Shown: positions 1 to 9,291, counted from the stretch's first letter. The stretch: DNA of 64,000 nt from an uncultured Sphingomonadaceae bacterium (GCA_947258815.1 CAMYJW010000025.1:59840-123839); one strand, 5' to 3'. Numbers and translations: made by a program. The notes: generated from the sequence alone by a model not told the origin.

Positions 1-1
1 A

Positions 2-1105
2 TCGGCCATCCTGATGGGCGGCGATCCGGGAATAGGCAAATCCACCATACTGCTTCAGGTCGCCGCCAATCTTGCGTGTGCAGGCAATGATGTCGTCTAT
101 GTCAGTGGTGAAGAAGCTGCGGGGCAGGTGCGTCTGCGCGCTGACCGGCTTGGTCTTGCCAAGGCACCGATCAAACTGGCTGCGGCAACTTCGGTGCGCG
201 ATATCCTGACATCGCTTGGCACCATGGCGGCACCGGCGATGCTGATCATCGATTCGATCCAGACGATGCATTCGGACACGATCGAAGGCGCACCGGGAAC
301 GGTAAGCCAGGTGCGCGGCTGCGCGTTCGAACTGATCCGCTTTGCGAAGGAGAATGGCGTCACGCTCGTGCTGGTTGGCCATGTCACCAAAGACGGAAAC
401 ATCGCAGGCCCGCGCGTGCTGGAACATATGGTCGACGTGGTGATGAGCTTCGAGGGCGAACGCTCTCATCAGTATCGCATCCTCAGAAGCCTCAAGAACC
501 GCTTTGGCCCGGTTGACGAAATCGGCGTATTCGCGATGGAAGAGCAAGGCCTTGCTGAAGTGGCCAATCCTTCGATGCTGTTTCTTTCGGGTCGCAAAGA
601 GGCTGTGGCCGGCAGCGCCGTTTTTCCGGCCATGGAAGGCACAAGGCCGGTGCTGATCGAAGTTCAGGCGCTGATCGTAAGACTGCAAAGCGGAGCAACC
701 CCGCGGCGCGCGGTGGTTGGCTGGGACACCGGCAGACTGGCGATGCTGCTGGCGGTGCTCGAATCGCGCTGCGGCCTCAACTTTTCAAGCGCCGAAGTCT
801 ATCTGAACGTGGCCGGGGGATACCGTCTTTCGGACCCGGCTGCCGATCTTGCGGTCGCCGCTGCGCTTGTTTCCGCGCTGGGAGACAAACCGCTGTCCAG
901 CACCAGTGTGTGGTTTGGCGAAGTATCGCTTGCCGGGGAAATTCGCCCGGTCGCGCATTCGCAAATCCGGCAACGCGAATCGGCCAAGCTCGGGTTCAAT
1001 TCGGCGTTCGGTCCGCCCGGTAAATCGGCCAACAGCAAATCGATGCGCTATACCGACTTTGGAATTCTCCCAAATCTCGTTGACCTGATCCTGTCAGAGG
1101 CATAG
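2..1105 (+). CDS. radA: DNA repair protein RadA, 5' end outside window
   Basis: RadA is a RecA-like ATPase that promotes branch migration during recombinational repair. The reading frame is already open at base 2, so the N-terminus with its zinc finger lies upstream. About 367 codons of a roughly 455-residue family are present. The Walker A motif GGDPGIGKST is close to the left edge, the RadA signature KNRFG lies near residue 165, and the C-terminal half has the Lon-like domain typical of the family. The stop is 13 bases before cvpA, so the two are probably cotranscribed. The identification is firm; only the start is unseen. Confidence 0.95.
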   Translation, partial: SAILMGGDPGIGKSTILLQVAANLACAGNDVVYVSGEEAAGQVRLRADRLGLAKAPIKLAAATSVRDILTSLGTMAAPAMLIIDSIQTMHSDTIEGAPGTVSQVRGCAFELIRFAKENGVTLVLVGHVTKDGNIAGPRVLEHMVDVVMSFEGERSHQYRILRSLKNRFGPVDEIGVFAMEEQGLAEVANPSMLFLSGRKEAVAGSAVFPAMEGTRPVLIEVQALIVRLQSGATPRRAVVGWDTGRLAMLLAVLESRCGLNFSSAEVYLNVAGGYRLSDPAADLAVAAALVSALGDKPLSSTSVWFGEVSLAGEIRPVAHSQIRQRESAKLGFNSAFGPPGKSANSKSMRYTDFGILPNLVDLILSEA

Positions 1106-1118
1106 TTTCCCGCCTGCA

Positions 1119-1640
1119 ATGACCGGGTTTGATATAGCAGTTCTTTTGCTGGTTGGTCTGAGCGCGATTACCGGGTTTGTCCGCGGTTTCGTGCAGGAGA
1201 TTCTTGCGCTGTTCGCCTGGATCTTTGCGGTATTCGCAATCCGTTCGCTGCATATGCCGGTCACACAGTTTCTGGAGCCGCACATCGGCACCGGATCGGG
1301 GGCTGCAATTCTCGCATTCGCGCTGTTGCTGCTTGTTCCATACGCTGTCGTGAAACTGATCGCCAACTGGGCGGGCAGCAAAAGCCGCGAATCGCTGCTT
1401 GGGCCGATTGACCGCGTGCTGGGCTTCGGATTTGGTGCGGTAAAAGGCATGATAATCGTTGTCCTGGCATTTTCGGTTCTGGTTCTTGGCTATGACAGCG
1501 TCTGGGGTTTTCAGGGCAGGCCGACATGGATCACGCAGGCGCGCACTTACCCGTTCGTCAACGCCAGCAGCGAAGCTCTGGTGACGATGATCGCGGAACG
1601 GCGGCGACAGCTTGGTCAGGGCGCTTCCACCGAAAGCTGA
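1119..1640 (+). CDS. cvpA: CvpA family membrane protein
   Basis: This 173-residue protein has the CvpA/colicin V production layout: about four hydrophobic segments (roughly residues 5-25, 28-45, 63-83 and 103-128) and a short polar C-terminus. The N-terminal GFVRGFVQEIL stretch is typical of the family. CvpA is an inner-membrane protein linked in other bacteria to envelope homeostasis; its molecular activity is not settled. It sits directly after radA and 2 bases before the next gene, which suggests one transcript. Confidence 0.88.
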   Translation: MTGFDIAVLLLVGLSAITGFVRGFVQEILALFAWIFAVFAIRSLHMPVTQFLEPHIGTGSGAAILAFALLLLVPYAVVKLIANWAGSKSRESLLGPIDRVLGFGFGAVKGMIIVVLAFSVLVLGYDSVWGFQGRPTWITQARTYPFVNASSEALVTMIAERRRQLGQGASTES

Positions 1641-1642
1641 AA

Positions 1643-2074
1643 ATGGCAGCAGCCGCGCTTTACACACCTGAGGTTCTTGGCCTCGCGGCCGGTCTGGCGG
1701 AGTATCCGTGGGATGATGCGCTACCCATGATCGGAGAGGCGCGCTCAAAAAGTTGCGGCAGCACGATTGCGCTTGGCCTTTCGACAGACTCGCAATGCCG
1801 GATTGATCGGCTCGGCATGCGGTGTCACGCCTGCGCCATCGGCCAGGCGTCGGCCGCGATATTCGCGCGCGGCGCCATCGGCCGGACTCTCGATGAAATC
1901 GGCACGTCGGGCGTTGACATTGCTGCCTGGCTTTCCGGTGACCCGACCATGCCCGCATGGCCCGATCTTGCGATTATTGCACCGGCAAGGGACTATCCGG
2001 CGCGTCACGGGGCGATCACACTGGCGTGGAAGGCAGCAGACGACATGCTTCCCACAACGCGAAAGCGCCGCTAG
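1643..2074 (+). CDS. NifU/IscU-like iron-sulfur scaffold domain protein
   Basis: The 143-residue product resembles the IscU/SufU/NifU N-terminal fold that holds nascent Fe-S clusters. Cys38 in KSCGS and Cys64 in HACAIGQAS match two of the three cluster-ligand cysteines. The third position, usually Cys in an ARxKCATLAWKAL-like motif, appears as Ala124 in ARHGAITLAWKA, which is odd. The ATG at 1643 is chosen because it follows the cvpA stop by 2 bases; an in-frame ATG at 1526 would lie deep inside cvpA. It may be a degenerate or regulatory scaffold rather than a working one. Confidence 0.72.
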   Translation: MAAAALYTPEVLGLAAGLAEYPWDDALPMIGEARSKSCGSTIALGLSTDSQCRIDRLGMRCHACAIGQASAAIFARGAIGRTLDEIGTSGVDIAAWLSGDPTMPAWPDLAIIAPARDYPARHGAITLAWKAADDMLPTTRKRR

Positions 2075-2109
2075 AGAGGCCCGCAAACTCGAACAGGTGG
2101 GGAGTATCC

Positions 2110-3720
2110 ATGGCTGAGAACGCGCAGCTTTCCGAAACGAACGAACCGGCACCGTCCGACGTCAAGATGGTTATCGGTGCATCGTCCGCGGGCACGGTTT
2201 TCGAATGGTATGACTTTTTCATCTACGCCACGCTTACGACCAGCGGCATAATCGGCAGCACGTTCTTCCCGTCAGGCAATCCTGCGCTGCAAACCTTGCT
2301 TGCATGGGCGGGATTCGCTGTCGGCTTCGGGTTTCGGCCGCTGGGTGCGATCCTGTTCGGCTATCTGGGAGACAAGCTGGGGCGCAAATATACGTTCCTG
2401 GTCACGATCACTCTTATGGGTGTGGCGACTGCGGGTATCGGCCTGATCCCCTCCACCGAGACAATCGGAATCGCGGCACCGATATTGCTGTTGTTGTGCC
2501 GGGTCGGGCAGGGCCTTGCGCTGGGCGGTGAATATGGCGGCGCGGCGATCTATGTTTCGGAACATTCACCGCACGGAAAACGCGGGTTCTACACCAGCTT
2601 CATACAAGCCAGCGTGATCGGCGGGTTCGTCCTCAGTCTGGCGGTTGTGCTGCTGACGAAAGCGACGATGAGCCAGGAAGTCTTCATCGAATGGGGCTGG
2701 CGTCTGCCGTTCCTGTTCTCGCTGCTGCTGCTCGCGGCTTCGCTCTGGATGCGCCTGATGCTTTCGGAAAGCCCGGTCTTTCGCGCGATGCAGGAAGAAG
2801 GCGAAATCAGCCATAACCCGTTCGTCGAAAGCTTCACGTATCCGGGCAATGCAAAACGCGTGTTCGTGGCGCTGTTCGGGGTTGCCGCAGGCCTTACGAC
2901 GATCTGGTACACCGCGATGGTCTATAGCCTGGAGTTCCTCAAGGGGCCGGCGAATGTCACCGATTCCGCAGCCGAACTGATCGTTTGCGGCGGCGCTTTG
3001 CTGGGCAGCATCATGTTCATCGTATTCGGCAAATGGTCTGACAAGGTGGGCCGCAAGAAGCCGATCATCATTGGTTATATCCTGACGTTGCTTACGCTGT
3101 TTCCGCTGTTCTGGACGATGGGCAATGCAGCCAATCCCGGCCTTGACGACGCGGCAAAATCGGCGCCGGTTGTCGTATCAGGCAGGGATTGCAATTTCGA
3201 TCCGTTTGCCAAGGAGCAGGCAAACGATTGCGGCAAGGTTCTCGCAGTGCTGACCGGGAAGGGCGTTCCCTACACGCTGATCAATGCTGAGCAGGATTCG
3301 ATCTCGGTCGGCGAAACAGATGTCGGGGCGATGGATCCCGTTGCGCTTGAGGCGGCGCTTGCGAAGGCCGGATACGATTTCACTCCGGTCACGCCTTCGG
3401 CAGGAAGCATCGTGGTTATCGTTCTGTGCCTGCTGGCATTAAGCGTGCTTTCGGGCATGACCTACGGGCCGGTGGCCGCGCTGCTTTCGGAAATGTTCCC
3501 GCCCAAAATACGCTATAGTTCGATGTCGATCCCCTATCACTTCGGCACGGGCTATTTCGGCGGGTTCCTGCCATTTATCGCCAGCTATATCGCGGCCAAA
3601 ACGGGTGATCCCTATTCAGGCCTCTGGTACACGTGGGCGGTTGTGCTGATGGCACTGGTCGTCGCTCTTTGGGGCCTCAAGGGCGGACTGCCCAGAGACT
3701 TCGAAGACGATGTGGCCTGA
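2110..3720 (+). CDS. MFS transporter, metabolite:H+ symporter (MHS) type
   Basis: This 536-residue inner-membrane transporter begins near residue 24 with GTVFEWYDFFIYA, the MHS-subfamily signature, followed by GDKLGRKY and a second MFS loop motif SDKVGRKK. About twelve hydrophobic segments are visible. Between late segments, roughly residues 338-430, it carries a hydrophilic insertion of about 90 residues with two cysteines (RDCNF and NDCGK), probably periplasmic. The start at 2110 is preceded by GGGGAG. The stop overlaps alr by 11 bases. MHS relatives take up organic acids or osmolytes; the substrate cannot be read from the sequence. Confidence 0.85.
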   Translation: MAENAQLSETNEPAPSDVKMVIGASSAGTVFEWYDFFIYATLTTSGIIGSTFFPSGNPALQTLLAWAGFAVGFGFRPLGAILFGYLGDKLGRKYTFLVTITLMGVATAGIGLIPSTETIGIAAPILLLLCRVGQGLALGGEYGGAAIYVSEHSPHGKRGFYTSFIQASVIGGFVLSLAVVLLTKATMSQEVFIEWGWRLPFLFSLLLLAASLWMRLMLSESPVFRAMQEEGEISHNPFVESFTYPGNAKRVFVALFGVAAGLTTIWYTAMVYSLEFLKGPANVTDSAAELIVCGGALLGSIMFIVFGKWSDKVGRKKPIIIGYILTLLTLFPLFWTMGNAANPGLDDAAKSAPVVVSGRDCNFDPFAKEQANDCGKVLAVLTGKGVPYTLINAEQDSISVGETDVGAMDPVALEAALAKAGYDFTPVTPSAGSIVVIVLCLLALSVLSGMTYGPVAALLSEMFPPKIRYSSMSIPYHFGTGYFGGFLPFIASYIAAKTGDPYSGLWYTWAVVLMALVVALWGLKGGLPRDFEDDVA

Positions 3721-4753
3721 GCCGCCCCGCTCTGCGTTAAGACTGGCAATTGACGATGATGCCCTGCGGCTGAACTGGCAGGCGCTTGATCGCCTCTCGG
3801 GCGCAGCAAGCGCAGCCGCGGCAGTGAAAGCCGATGGCTATGGCCTTGGTGCAAGGCGTGTCGTTCCTGTGCTGCAAAACGCGGGGTGCACATCGTTTCT
3901 TGTCGCGCACTGGAGAGAGGCCGCCCAGATCGCCGATCTCGTCGATCCGGGCAACGTGTCAGTTCTTCACGGACCGCTGCACCGCGCTGACGCGGACTAT
4001 GCGATCGCATCGGGTTTCAAGCCCGTGATCAACACGCTCGAACAGGCCCGTTTATGGAACGAAGCGGGCGGGGGCATCTGCGACGTTATGGTCGATACCG
4101 GGATCAACCGGCTTGGTCTTTCCTTGTCCGATCTTGCGGATGAAACCCTCCACACGCTGTCCGTCGATGTGCTGATGTCCCATCTCGCTTCGGCGGACGA
4201 GGATGTGCCGCTTAATGAAACCCAGCGCCTGCGGTGGCAGGAAGCCAGAGCCGCGCTGCCGCATCGCCGCAGTAGCCTTGCGAACAGCGCCGGGATCATG
4301 CTTGGCGCAGACTTTCACGGAGATATCACGCGGCCCGGCCTGGCGCTATACGGCGGCATTCCAAGGGATGAGCTGGTCGGCAAGATCAGACAGGTCGCAA
4401 GACCCCAGGCGGCAATCATGCAAGTTCGCGCAATCGGCGCCGGAGATGGGGTTGGATACAACTCCACTTTTGTTGCGCAAAAATCGATGCGCGTAGGCAC
4501 GGTCGCGCTGGGTTATGCCGACGGATATCTTCGCTGCTGGTCGGACAACGGGTTTATGCAGGTAGACGGAAAGCTGTTGCCCGTCCTTGGGCGGGTCAGC
4601 ATGGACATGACAGTGATCGACCTTTCCGATGCGCGAGAGCTGGACGAGGGTGACTGGGTCGAAGCGCAATACAGCCTGCCCGAAGCGTCAACGCAATGCG
4701 GCCTGTCCCAGTATGAACTGCTCACTGTTCTTGGCCAGAGATTCGCGCGATAG
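3710..4753 (+). CDS. alr: Alanine racemase
   Basis: Alanine racemase makes D-alanine for peptidoglycan in the cytoplasm using pyridoxal phosphate. The PLP lysine is Lys40 in AVKADGYG. The second catalytic base, a tyrosine, is in the conserved GVGYNSTF block, and GTVALGYADG follows. At 347 residues it is at the short end of the family. The ATG at 3710 overlaps the end of the transporter gene in another frame, so translation may be coupled. A perfect palindrome followed by T-rich sequence lies just downstream (4771-4791). Confidence 0.93.
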   Translation: MWPEPPRSALRLAIDDDALRLNWQALDRLSGAASAAAAVKADGYGLGARRVVPVLQNAGCTSFLVAHWREAAQIADLVDPGNVSVLHGPLHRADADYAIASGFKPVINTLEQARLWNEAGGGICDVMVDTGINRLGLSLSDLADETLHTLSVDVLMSHLASADEDVPLNETQRLRWQEARAALPHRRSSLANSAGIMLGADFHGDITRPGLALYGGIPRDELVGKIRQVARPQAAIMQVRAIGAGDGVGYNSTFVAQKSMRVGTVALGYADGYLRCWSDNGFMQVDGKLLPVLGRVSMDMTVIDLSDARELDEGDWVEAQYSLPEASTQCGLSQYELLTVLGQRFAR

Positions 4754-4770
4754 GCATTTATTACAGTTTC

Positions 4771-4791
4771 AATGCTGCGCAGCATTTTTAT
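4771..4791 (+). terminator. Palindrome with T-rich tail after alr; possible terminator or operator
   Basis: AATGCTGCGCAGCATT (4771-4786) is a perfect 16-base palindrome followed by TTTATT. It may end alr transcription. Because phaR starts 60 bases later and PhaR regulators bind TGC/GCA-type sites in their own promoters in other alphaproteobacteria, it could instead be a PhaR operator. The two readings cannot be separated here. Confidence 0.5.
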
Positions 4792-4848
4792 TGCAATGCA
4801 CCATCGCAGATGCTAACCTTCCTCCTTGGAAAAGGAATGGGATTTGCG

Positions 4849-5403
4849 ATGACGAAGGCCGAATCCAGTGATGATGATACTGTAATCATTAAGAAATATG
4901 CCAATCGAAGGCTCTATAACACGCAGTCATCAAGCTATATTACGCTTGATCATCTGGCGAAGATGACTCGCGATGGGGTGGAATACAAGGTTCTGGATGC
5001 GAACTCCGGGAATGACATCACCCACCAGATCATGACCCAGATCATCATGGACGAAGAAGCGACCGGAGAGCAGATTCTGCCCGTCGGTTTCCTTCGCAAC
5101 CTGATCTGTATGTATGGCAACTCGATGCAGTCCATGCTTCCTCAGTATCTTGAAGCATCGATGGAAAATTTCCGCGAAAATCAGGCAAAACTCACAAAGG
5201 CGCTCGAAAGCAGCATGGGCAACAACCCGCTGACCAAGCTTGCCGAGCAGAACATGGCGATGTTCAAGGCCGCCACATCGGCGTTCATCCCGGAAACAGA
5301 CAACGCGCAGGAAAGCGAAGCTGCCGGGTCCGGCGACGAACTGGAAAGCCTCAAGGAACAAATGGCGGAAATGCAGAAGAAGCTTGACGCGCTGGGCAAA
5401 TAG
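4849..5403 (+). CDS. phaR: Polyhydroxyalkanoate synthesis repressor PhaR
   Basis: PhaR is a DNA-binding repressor that senses polyhydroxyalkanoate granules and controls phasin and its own gene. Near the N-terminus IKKYANRRLYNT marks the PHB/PHA accumulation regulator DNA-binding domain, followed by the second conserved PHB_acc block (about residues 60-100). The C-terminus is acidic and ends in a predicted coiled coil. The ATG at 4849 is preferred, with AAAAGGA 12 bases upstream; in-frame ATGs at 4810 and 4837 are alternatives. No pha synthase genes are in the window. Confidence 0.9.
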   Translation: MTKAESSDDDTVIIKKYANRRLYNTQSSSYITLDHLAKMTRDGVEYKVLDANSGNDITHQIMTQIIMDEEATGEQILPVGFLRNLICMYGNSMQSMLPQYLEASMENFRENQAKLTKALESSMGNNPLTKLAEQNMAMFKAATSAFIPETDNAQESEAAGSGDELESLKEQMAEMQKKLDALGK

Positions 5404-5461
5404 GTTTCAGCGCCGTTGAGGTAAACATACCCTGTAATCCAGTTTCGAAAGCCATAGCCAC

Positions 5462-7003
5462 GTGTCTGCAATCCGCCACGCCCTCTCGACCACGCGCGAG
5501 GACGATTTCGCGCAATGGTATCAGGAAGTCATTTCCGAAGCCGAAATGGCTGAAGAATCCGGCGTTCGCGGGTGCATGGTCATTCGCCCGTGGGGCTTTG
5601 GCATCTGGGAACGCATCCAGCGCCTGATGGATGATCGTATCAAGGCTGCGGGGGTTGAGAACTGCTATTTTCCGCTGTTCATCCCGCTCGAATATTTCGC
5701 GCGCGAAGCGGAACATGTCGAAGGCTTTGCAAAGGAAATGGCGGTCGTCACCCATCACCGCCTGATCGCGGATGGCAAGGGCGGGCTGATCCCCGATCCC
5801 GAAGCCAAGCTGGAAGAGCCGCTTGTCGTGCGCCCCACTTCCGAAACGGTGATCGGTTCGGCGATGGCACGCTGGGTTCAGTCGTGGCGCGATCTTCCGC
5901 TGCTGACCAACCAGTGGGCCAATGTCGTGCGCTGGGAAATGCGCACCCGGATGTTCCTGCGCACCAGCGAGTTTCTGTGGCAGGAAGGCCATACCGCGCA
6001 TGCCGATCGCGAGGGCGCGATGGAAGAAACCTTGCGCGCGCTCGAAATGTATCGCGAATTTGCCGAAGGGCCGCTGGCGATGCCGGTTATCGCCGGCGAA
6101 AAGCCAGAGAACGAACGCTTTCCCGGCGCGGTTGCGACTTACTCGATCGAAGCGATGATGCAGGACGGAAAAGCCCTGCAAGCAGGCACCACGCACTATC
6201 TGGGCACGGGCTTCGCAAAAGCTGCGGGCATCCAGTATCAGGACAAGGACGGCGCGCAGCAGCTTTGCCACACGACCAGCTGGGGCGTTTCCACCCGGCT
6301 GATCGGCGGTGTCATCATGACTCACGGCGATGACGATGGCCTGCGGGTGCCGCCGCAGATCGCGCCGCATCAGATCGTGATCCTGCCGATGTTGCGCGAT
6401 AATGATGAGGACGAAGCGCTGCTTGCTTACTGCGAGGAAATCCGGCGCGGGCTTTGCAGTCAGTCCGCACTTGGTGAGCCCGTGCGGGTGTTGCTTGATA
6501 AACGGCCCGGCAAGGCAACCCAGAAACGCTGGGGCTGGGTCAAGAAAGGTGTGCCGCTTATCCTTGAGATTGGCGGACGCGACGCGGCAGGCGGTCAGGT
6601 TTCGGTGTTGCGGCGCGACAAATTGTGGAACGAGAAAGCCAAGGCCAACTTTCAGGCGAAATCCAAAGACGAATTCGTGGCCCAGGCGTCAGAAGAAATT
6701 GAAGAAATCCAGCGCAGCCTGTTTGAAGAAGCCCGCGCCAAACGCGATGCCAATGTCGTGCGCAGGATCGACAGCATGGAGGCACTGAAAGAGCATTTCG
6801 GCGAGGACAAACGCTATCCGGGCTGGGTGGAACTGGGCTGGTCACGCGCGACCGGGGCCGAACTGGAAGACGTAATCAAGCAGCTCAAAGCCCTGAAACT
6901 GACCTTCCGCAACACCCCCGCTGATGCAGAGCCGGCCTCTGGCACCTGCATTTTCACCGGCAAACCCGCCGTTGAAACCATATACGTCGCCAGAGCATAC
7001 TGA
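5462..7003 (+). CDS. proS: Prolyl-tRNA synthetase, archaeal/eukaryotic-like type
   Basis: This class II enzyme charges tRNA-Pro. The N-terminal DFAQWYQEVI, motif 2 region RWEMRTRMFLRTSEF, the HGDDDGLRVPPQIAP block and the very C-terminal tyrosine match the archaeal/eukaryotic-like (type 3) form. The large editing insertion of E. coli-type ProS is absent. The length of 513 residues fits type 3. The start is a GTG at 5462. The gene ends one base before the TTG start proposed for rnr, so the two are likely cotranscribed. Confidence 0.93.
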   Translation: MSAIRHALSTTREDDFAQWYQEVISEAEMAEESGVRGCMVIRPWGFGIWERIQRLMDDRIKAAGVENCYFPLFIPLEYFAREAEHVEGFAKEMAVVTHHRLIADGKGGLIPDPEAKLEEPLVVRPTSETVIGSAMARWVQSWRDLPLLTNQWANVVRWEMRTRMFLRTSEFLWQEGHTAHADREGAMEETLRALEMYREFAEGPLAMPVIAGEKPENERFPGAVATYSIEAMMQDGKALQAGTTHYLGTGFAKAAGIQYQDKDGAQQLCHTTSWGVSTRLIGGVIMTHGDDDGLRVPPQIAPHQIVILPMLRDNDEDEALLAYCEEIRRGLCSQSALGEPVRVLLDKRPGKATQKRWGWVKKGVPLILEIGGRDAAGGQVSVLRRDKLWNEKAKANFQAKSKDEFVAQASEEIEEIQRSLFEEARAKRDANVVRRIDSMEALKEHFGEDKRYPGWVELGWSRATGAELEDVIKQLKALKLTFRNTPADAEPASGTCIFTGKPAVETIYVARAY

Positions 7004-7004
7004 G

Positions 7005-9266
7005 TTGGCGCGAAAGCCCAAACCCGCGCCCGGTCTGCCCACGAAGAAGCAGATTCTCGAATTCATAGAGCAGTCTGAAAGCGTTGCGGGAAAACGTGAA
7101 ATCGCGCGTGCCTTCGGCCTGAAAGGGCAGGAAAAAATCAAGCTCAAGGCCATTCTCAAGGACATGGCCGACGAAGGGCTGATCGACGGCAAGAAAACCG
7201 CCTATCACCGCATGGGCGGCGTTCCCAAAGTGACTGTGCTGCGCGTACTCGATATCGAGGATGGCGAACCCATCGCGATCCCGGACAACTGGTCCCCCGA
7301 TGACGCCACGCCGCCGCCACGTCTGCGTGTCATCGAAAAGCGCGGCAAAGGCCCGGCGCTGAAAAAGGGCGATCGCGTTCTGGCCCGCACAGAAGAAACG
7401 CGCACCGGCTGGCGCGCGCACCCGATGAAGAAACTGGCGGTGCGCACCGATCAGGTCCTGGGTGTAGTGGAAACCGACAAGACCGGAAAATCATGGCTGT
7501 CGCCAACGGACAAGCGCATTCGCCATTCCTCACCGATATCCGATCTGAACGGTGCCGAGGCCGGACAGCTGGTCTTGGCCGAGCACACAGGCACAAGCCC
7601 GCGATCAGGCGTGAAAGTAACACAGGTGCTGGGCGATCCGCTTGCGCCGCGTGCCTTCAGCCTGATTGCCATTCACAAACATGGCATTCCGTTCACTTTT
7701 CCCGAAGAGGTGCTTGAAGAAGCCGAACTGGCGGCAAAATTGCCCCTCAGCCCGGAAACCCGCGAAGATCTTCGCCACCTGCCGATCCTTGCCATCGATC
7801 CGCCGGATGCGCGCGACCATGATGACGCGATCTGGGCCGAACCGGACGGGGAAGGGGGCTTTCGCGCGATCATCGCTATCGCCGATGTTTCCTTTTACGT
7901 CCGCCCCGGCAGCGCGATAGACAAGGAAGCACGCAAACGCGGCAATTCGGCTTATTTCCCCGATCGGGTCGTGCCGATGCTGCCCGAAGTGCTCTCTGCC
8001 GATGTCTGCAGTCTGCGCAGCGGCGAAGACCGGGCCGCGATGGCCTGCCACCTGACGATTGACGGTGTTGGCAAAATCACTGGCTGGCGGTTTACCCGCG
8101 CGTTGGTCAGAATTGCGGAATTCATCGCCTATGAAAATGCACAGGCGCGCATCGACGCGGGCAATGCCGACGAGAACCTGCAAAACCTCTGGGCGTGCTG
8201 GCGTGCGCTTGAAAAGGCGCGCGATGATCGCGATCCGCTGGCACTGGAATTGCCGGAGCGGCGAGTCGTGCTGGATGAAAAGGGCCGGATTGCCGAGATT
8301 GCCGTGCGTGAACGACTTGATGCGCACCGCGTGGTCGAAGATTTCATGATTGCGGCCAATGTTGCGGCGGCAAAAGCGCTTGAGAGCAAGGCCGCGCCGG
8401 TGGTTTACCGGCTTCATGAAACGCCGGGCCGCGAGAAGCTGGTTGCGCTCAAGGATTATATGGCGACATTCGGGCGCAACCTTGCGCTGGGTCAGGTCAT
8501 CACGCCGGGTCTGTTCAATCGCATGCTGAAAGACGTTACCGACGAAAGCGAAAAAGCGCTGGTCATGGAAGCGGTATTGCGCAGCCAGACCCAGGCCTAT
8601 TATGGCCCGCAGAAGTTGGGGCATTTCGGGCTTGCCCTGGCCAGTTACGCCCACTTCACATCGCCAATCAGGCGTTATGCCGATCTGCTGGTGCATCGCG
8701 CCCTCGTCGATGCCTTCGGACAGGAACAACCGGCACCACCCAAAGGCAAAATTCCGCGGGGATCTGGGCTGTCAGAGCGCGATCGCGAGGATCTTGGGCG
8801 GATCAGCGAGGCCATCAGCGACACCGAACGCCGGGCCATGGCGGCGGAACGCGAAACGATTGACCGTTATGTTGCGGCGTGGCTTTCGGCACGGATCGGC
8901 GAAGTGTTTGAAACGCGCATCACCGGGGTTCAGAAATTCGGCTTTTTTGCGACGATCATCGGACTGGGCGGAGACGGGCTGGTTCCGGTTTCAACGCTGG
9001 GTGCCGAACGGTTTGAGTATGACGAAAAATCACAAACGCTCGAAGGCAACGAGAGCGGCACACGCTATGCGCCCGGAGACCGGCTGCGTCTGCGGCTCGC
9101 AGAAGCCAACCCGCTGACCGGCGCGCTGAAATTTGAGCTGGAATCGGGTGGCGGATCGCGTATCGAACCGCGCGGGCGCAAACTGCCGCTCAAACGCAAA
9201 GGCAAACATCTTGCCGGAAAGCGCGGCCGCCCCGGTAATATCCGCCATCAGGGACGGCGGCGCTGA
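7005..9266 (+). CDS. rnr: Ribonuclease R
   Basis: RNase R is a 3'-5' exoribonuclease that degrades structured RNA. The 753-residue protein starts with a small winged-helix-like region (KREIARAFGL), then cold-shock-type domains, the RNB catalytic domain with the metal-binding aspartates in DPPDARDHDDA (about residue 266), and a C-terminal S1 domain. The tail is basic and rich in Lys, Arg and Gly. The TTG at 7005, one base after the proS stop, is chosen; the upstream in-frame ATG at 6924 would overlap proS by 80 bases and add unrelated residues. Confidence 0.92.
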   Translation: MARKPKPAPGLPTKKQILEFIEQSESVAGKREIARAFGLKGQEKIKLKAILKDMADEGLIDGKKTAYHRMGGVPKVTVLRVLDIEDGEPIAIPDNWSPDDATPPPRLRVIEKRGKGPALKKGDRVLARTEETRTGWRAHPMKKLAVRTDQVLGVVETDKTGKSWLSPTDKRIRHSSPISDLNGAEAGQLVLAEHTGTSPRSGVKVTQVLGDPLAPRAFSLIAIHKHGIPFTFPEEVLEEAELAAKLPLSPETREDLRHLPILAIDPPDARDHDDAIWAEPDGEGGFRAIIAIADVSFYVRPGSAIDKEARKRGNSAYFPDRVVPMLPEVLSADVCSLRSGEDRAAMACHLTIDGVGKITGWRFTRALVRIAEFIAYENAQARIDAGNADENLQNLWACWRALEKARDDRDPLALELPERRVVLDEKGRIAEIAVRERLDAHRVVEDFMIAANVAAAKALESKAAPVVYRLHETPGREKLVALKDYMATFGRNLALGQVITPGLFNRMLKDVTDESEKALVMEAVLRSQTQAYYGPQKLGHFGLALASYAHFTSPIRRYADLLVHRALVDAFGQEQPAPPKGKIPRGSGLSERDREDLGRISEAISDTERRAMAAERETIDRYVAAWLSARIGEVFETRITGVQKFGFFATIIGLGGDGLVPVSTLGAERFEYDEKSQTLEGNESGTRYAPGDRLRLRLAEANPLTGALKFELESGGGSRIEPRGRKLPLKRKGKHLAGKRGRPGNIRHQGRRR

Positions 9267-9291
9267 GCGGCGCTAACTAACCTTACTTCGT

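Noticed and set aside
996..1958. Minus-strand frame of 320 codons over radA, cvpA and the NifU-like gene
   Set aside because: Overlaps three coherent plus-strand genes and has reverse-frame amino-acid bias.
7605..8729. Minus-strand frame of 374 codons opposite rnr
   Set aside because: Antisense shadow within the RNase R gene.
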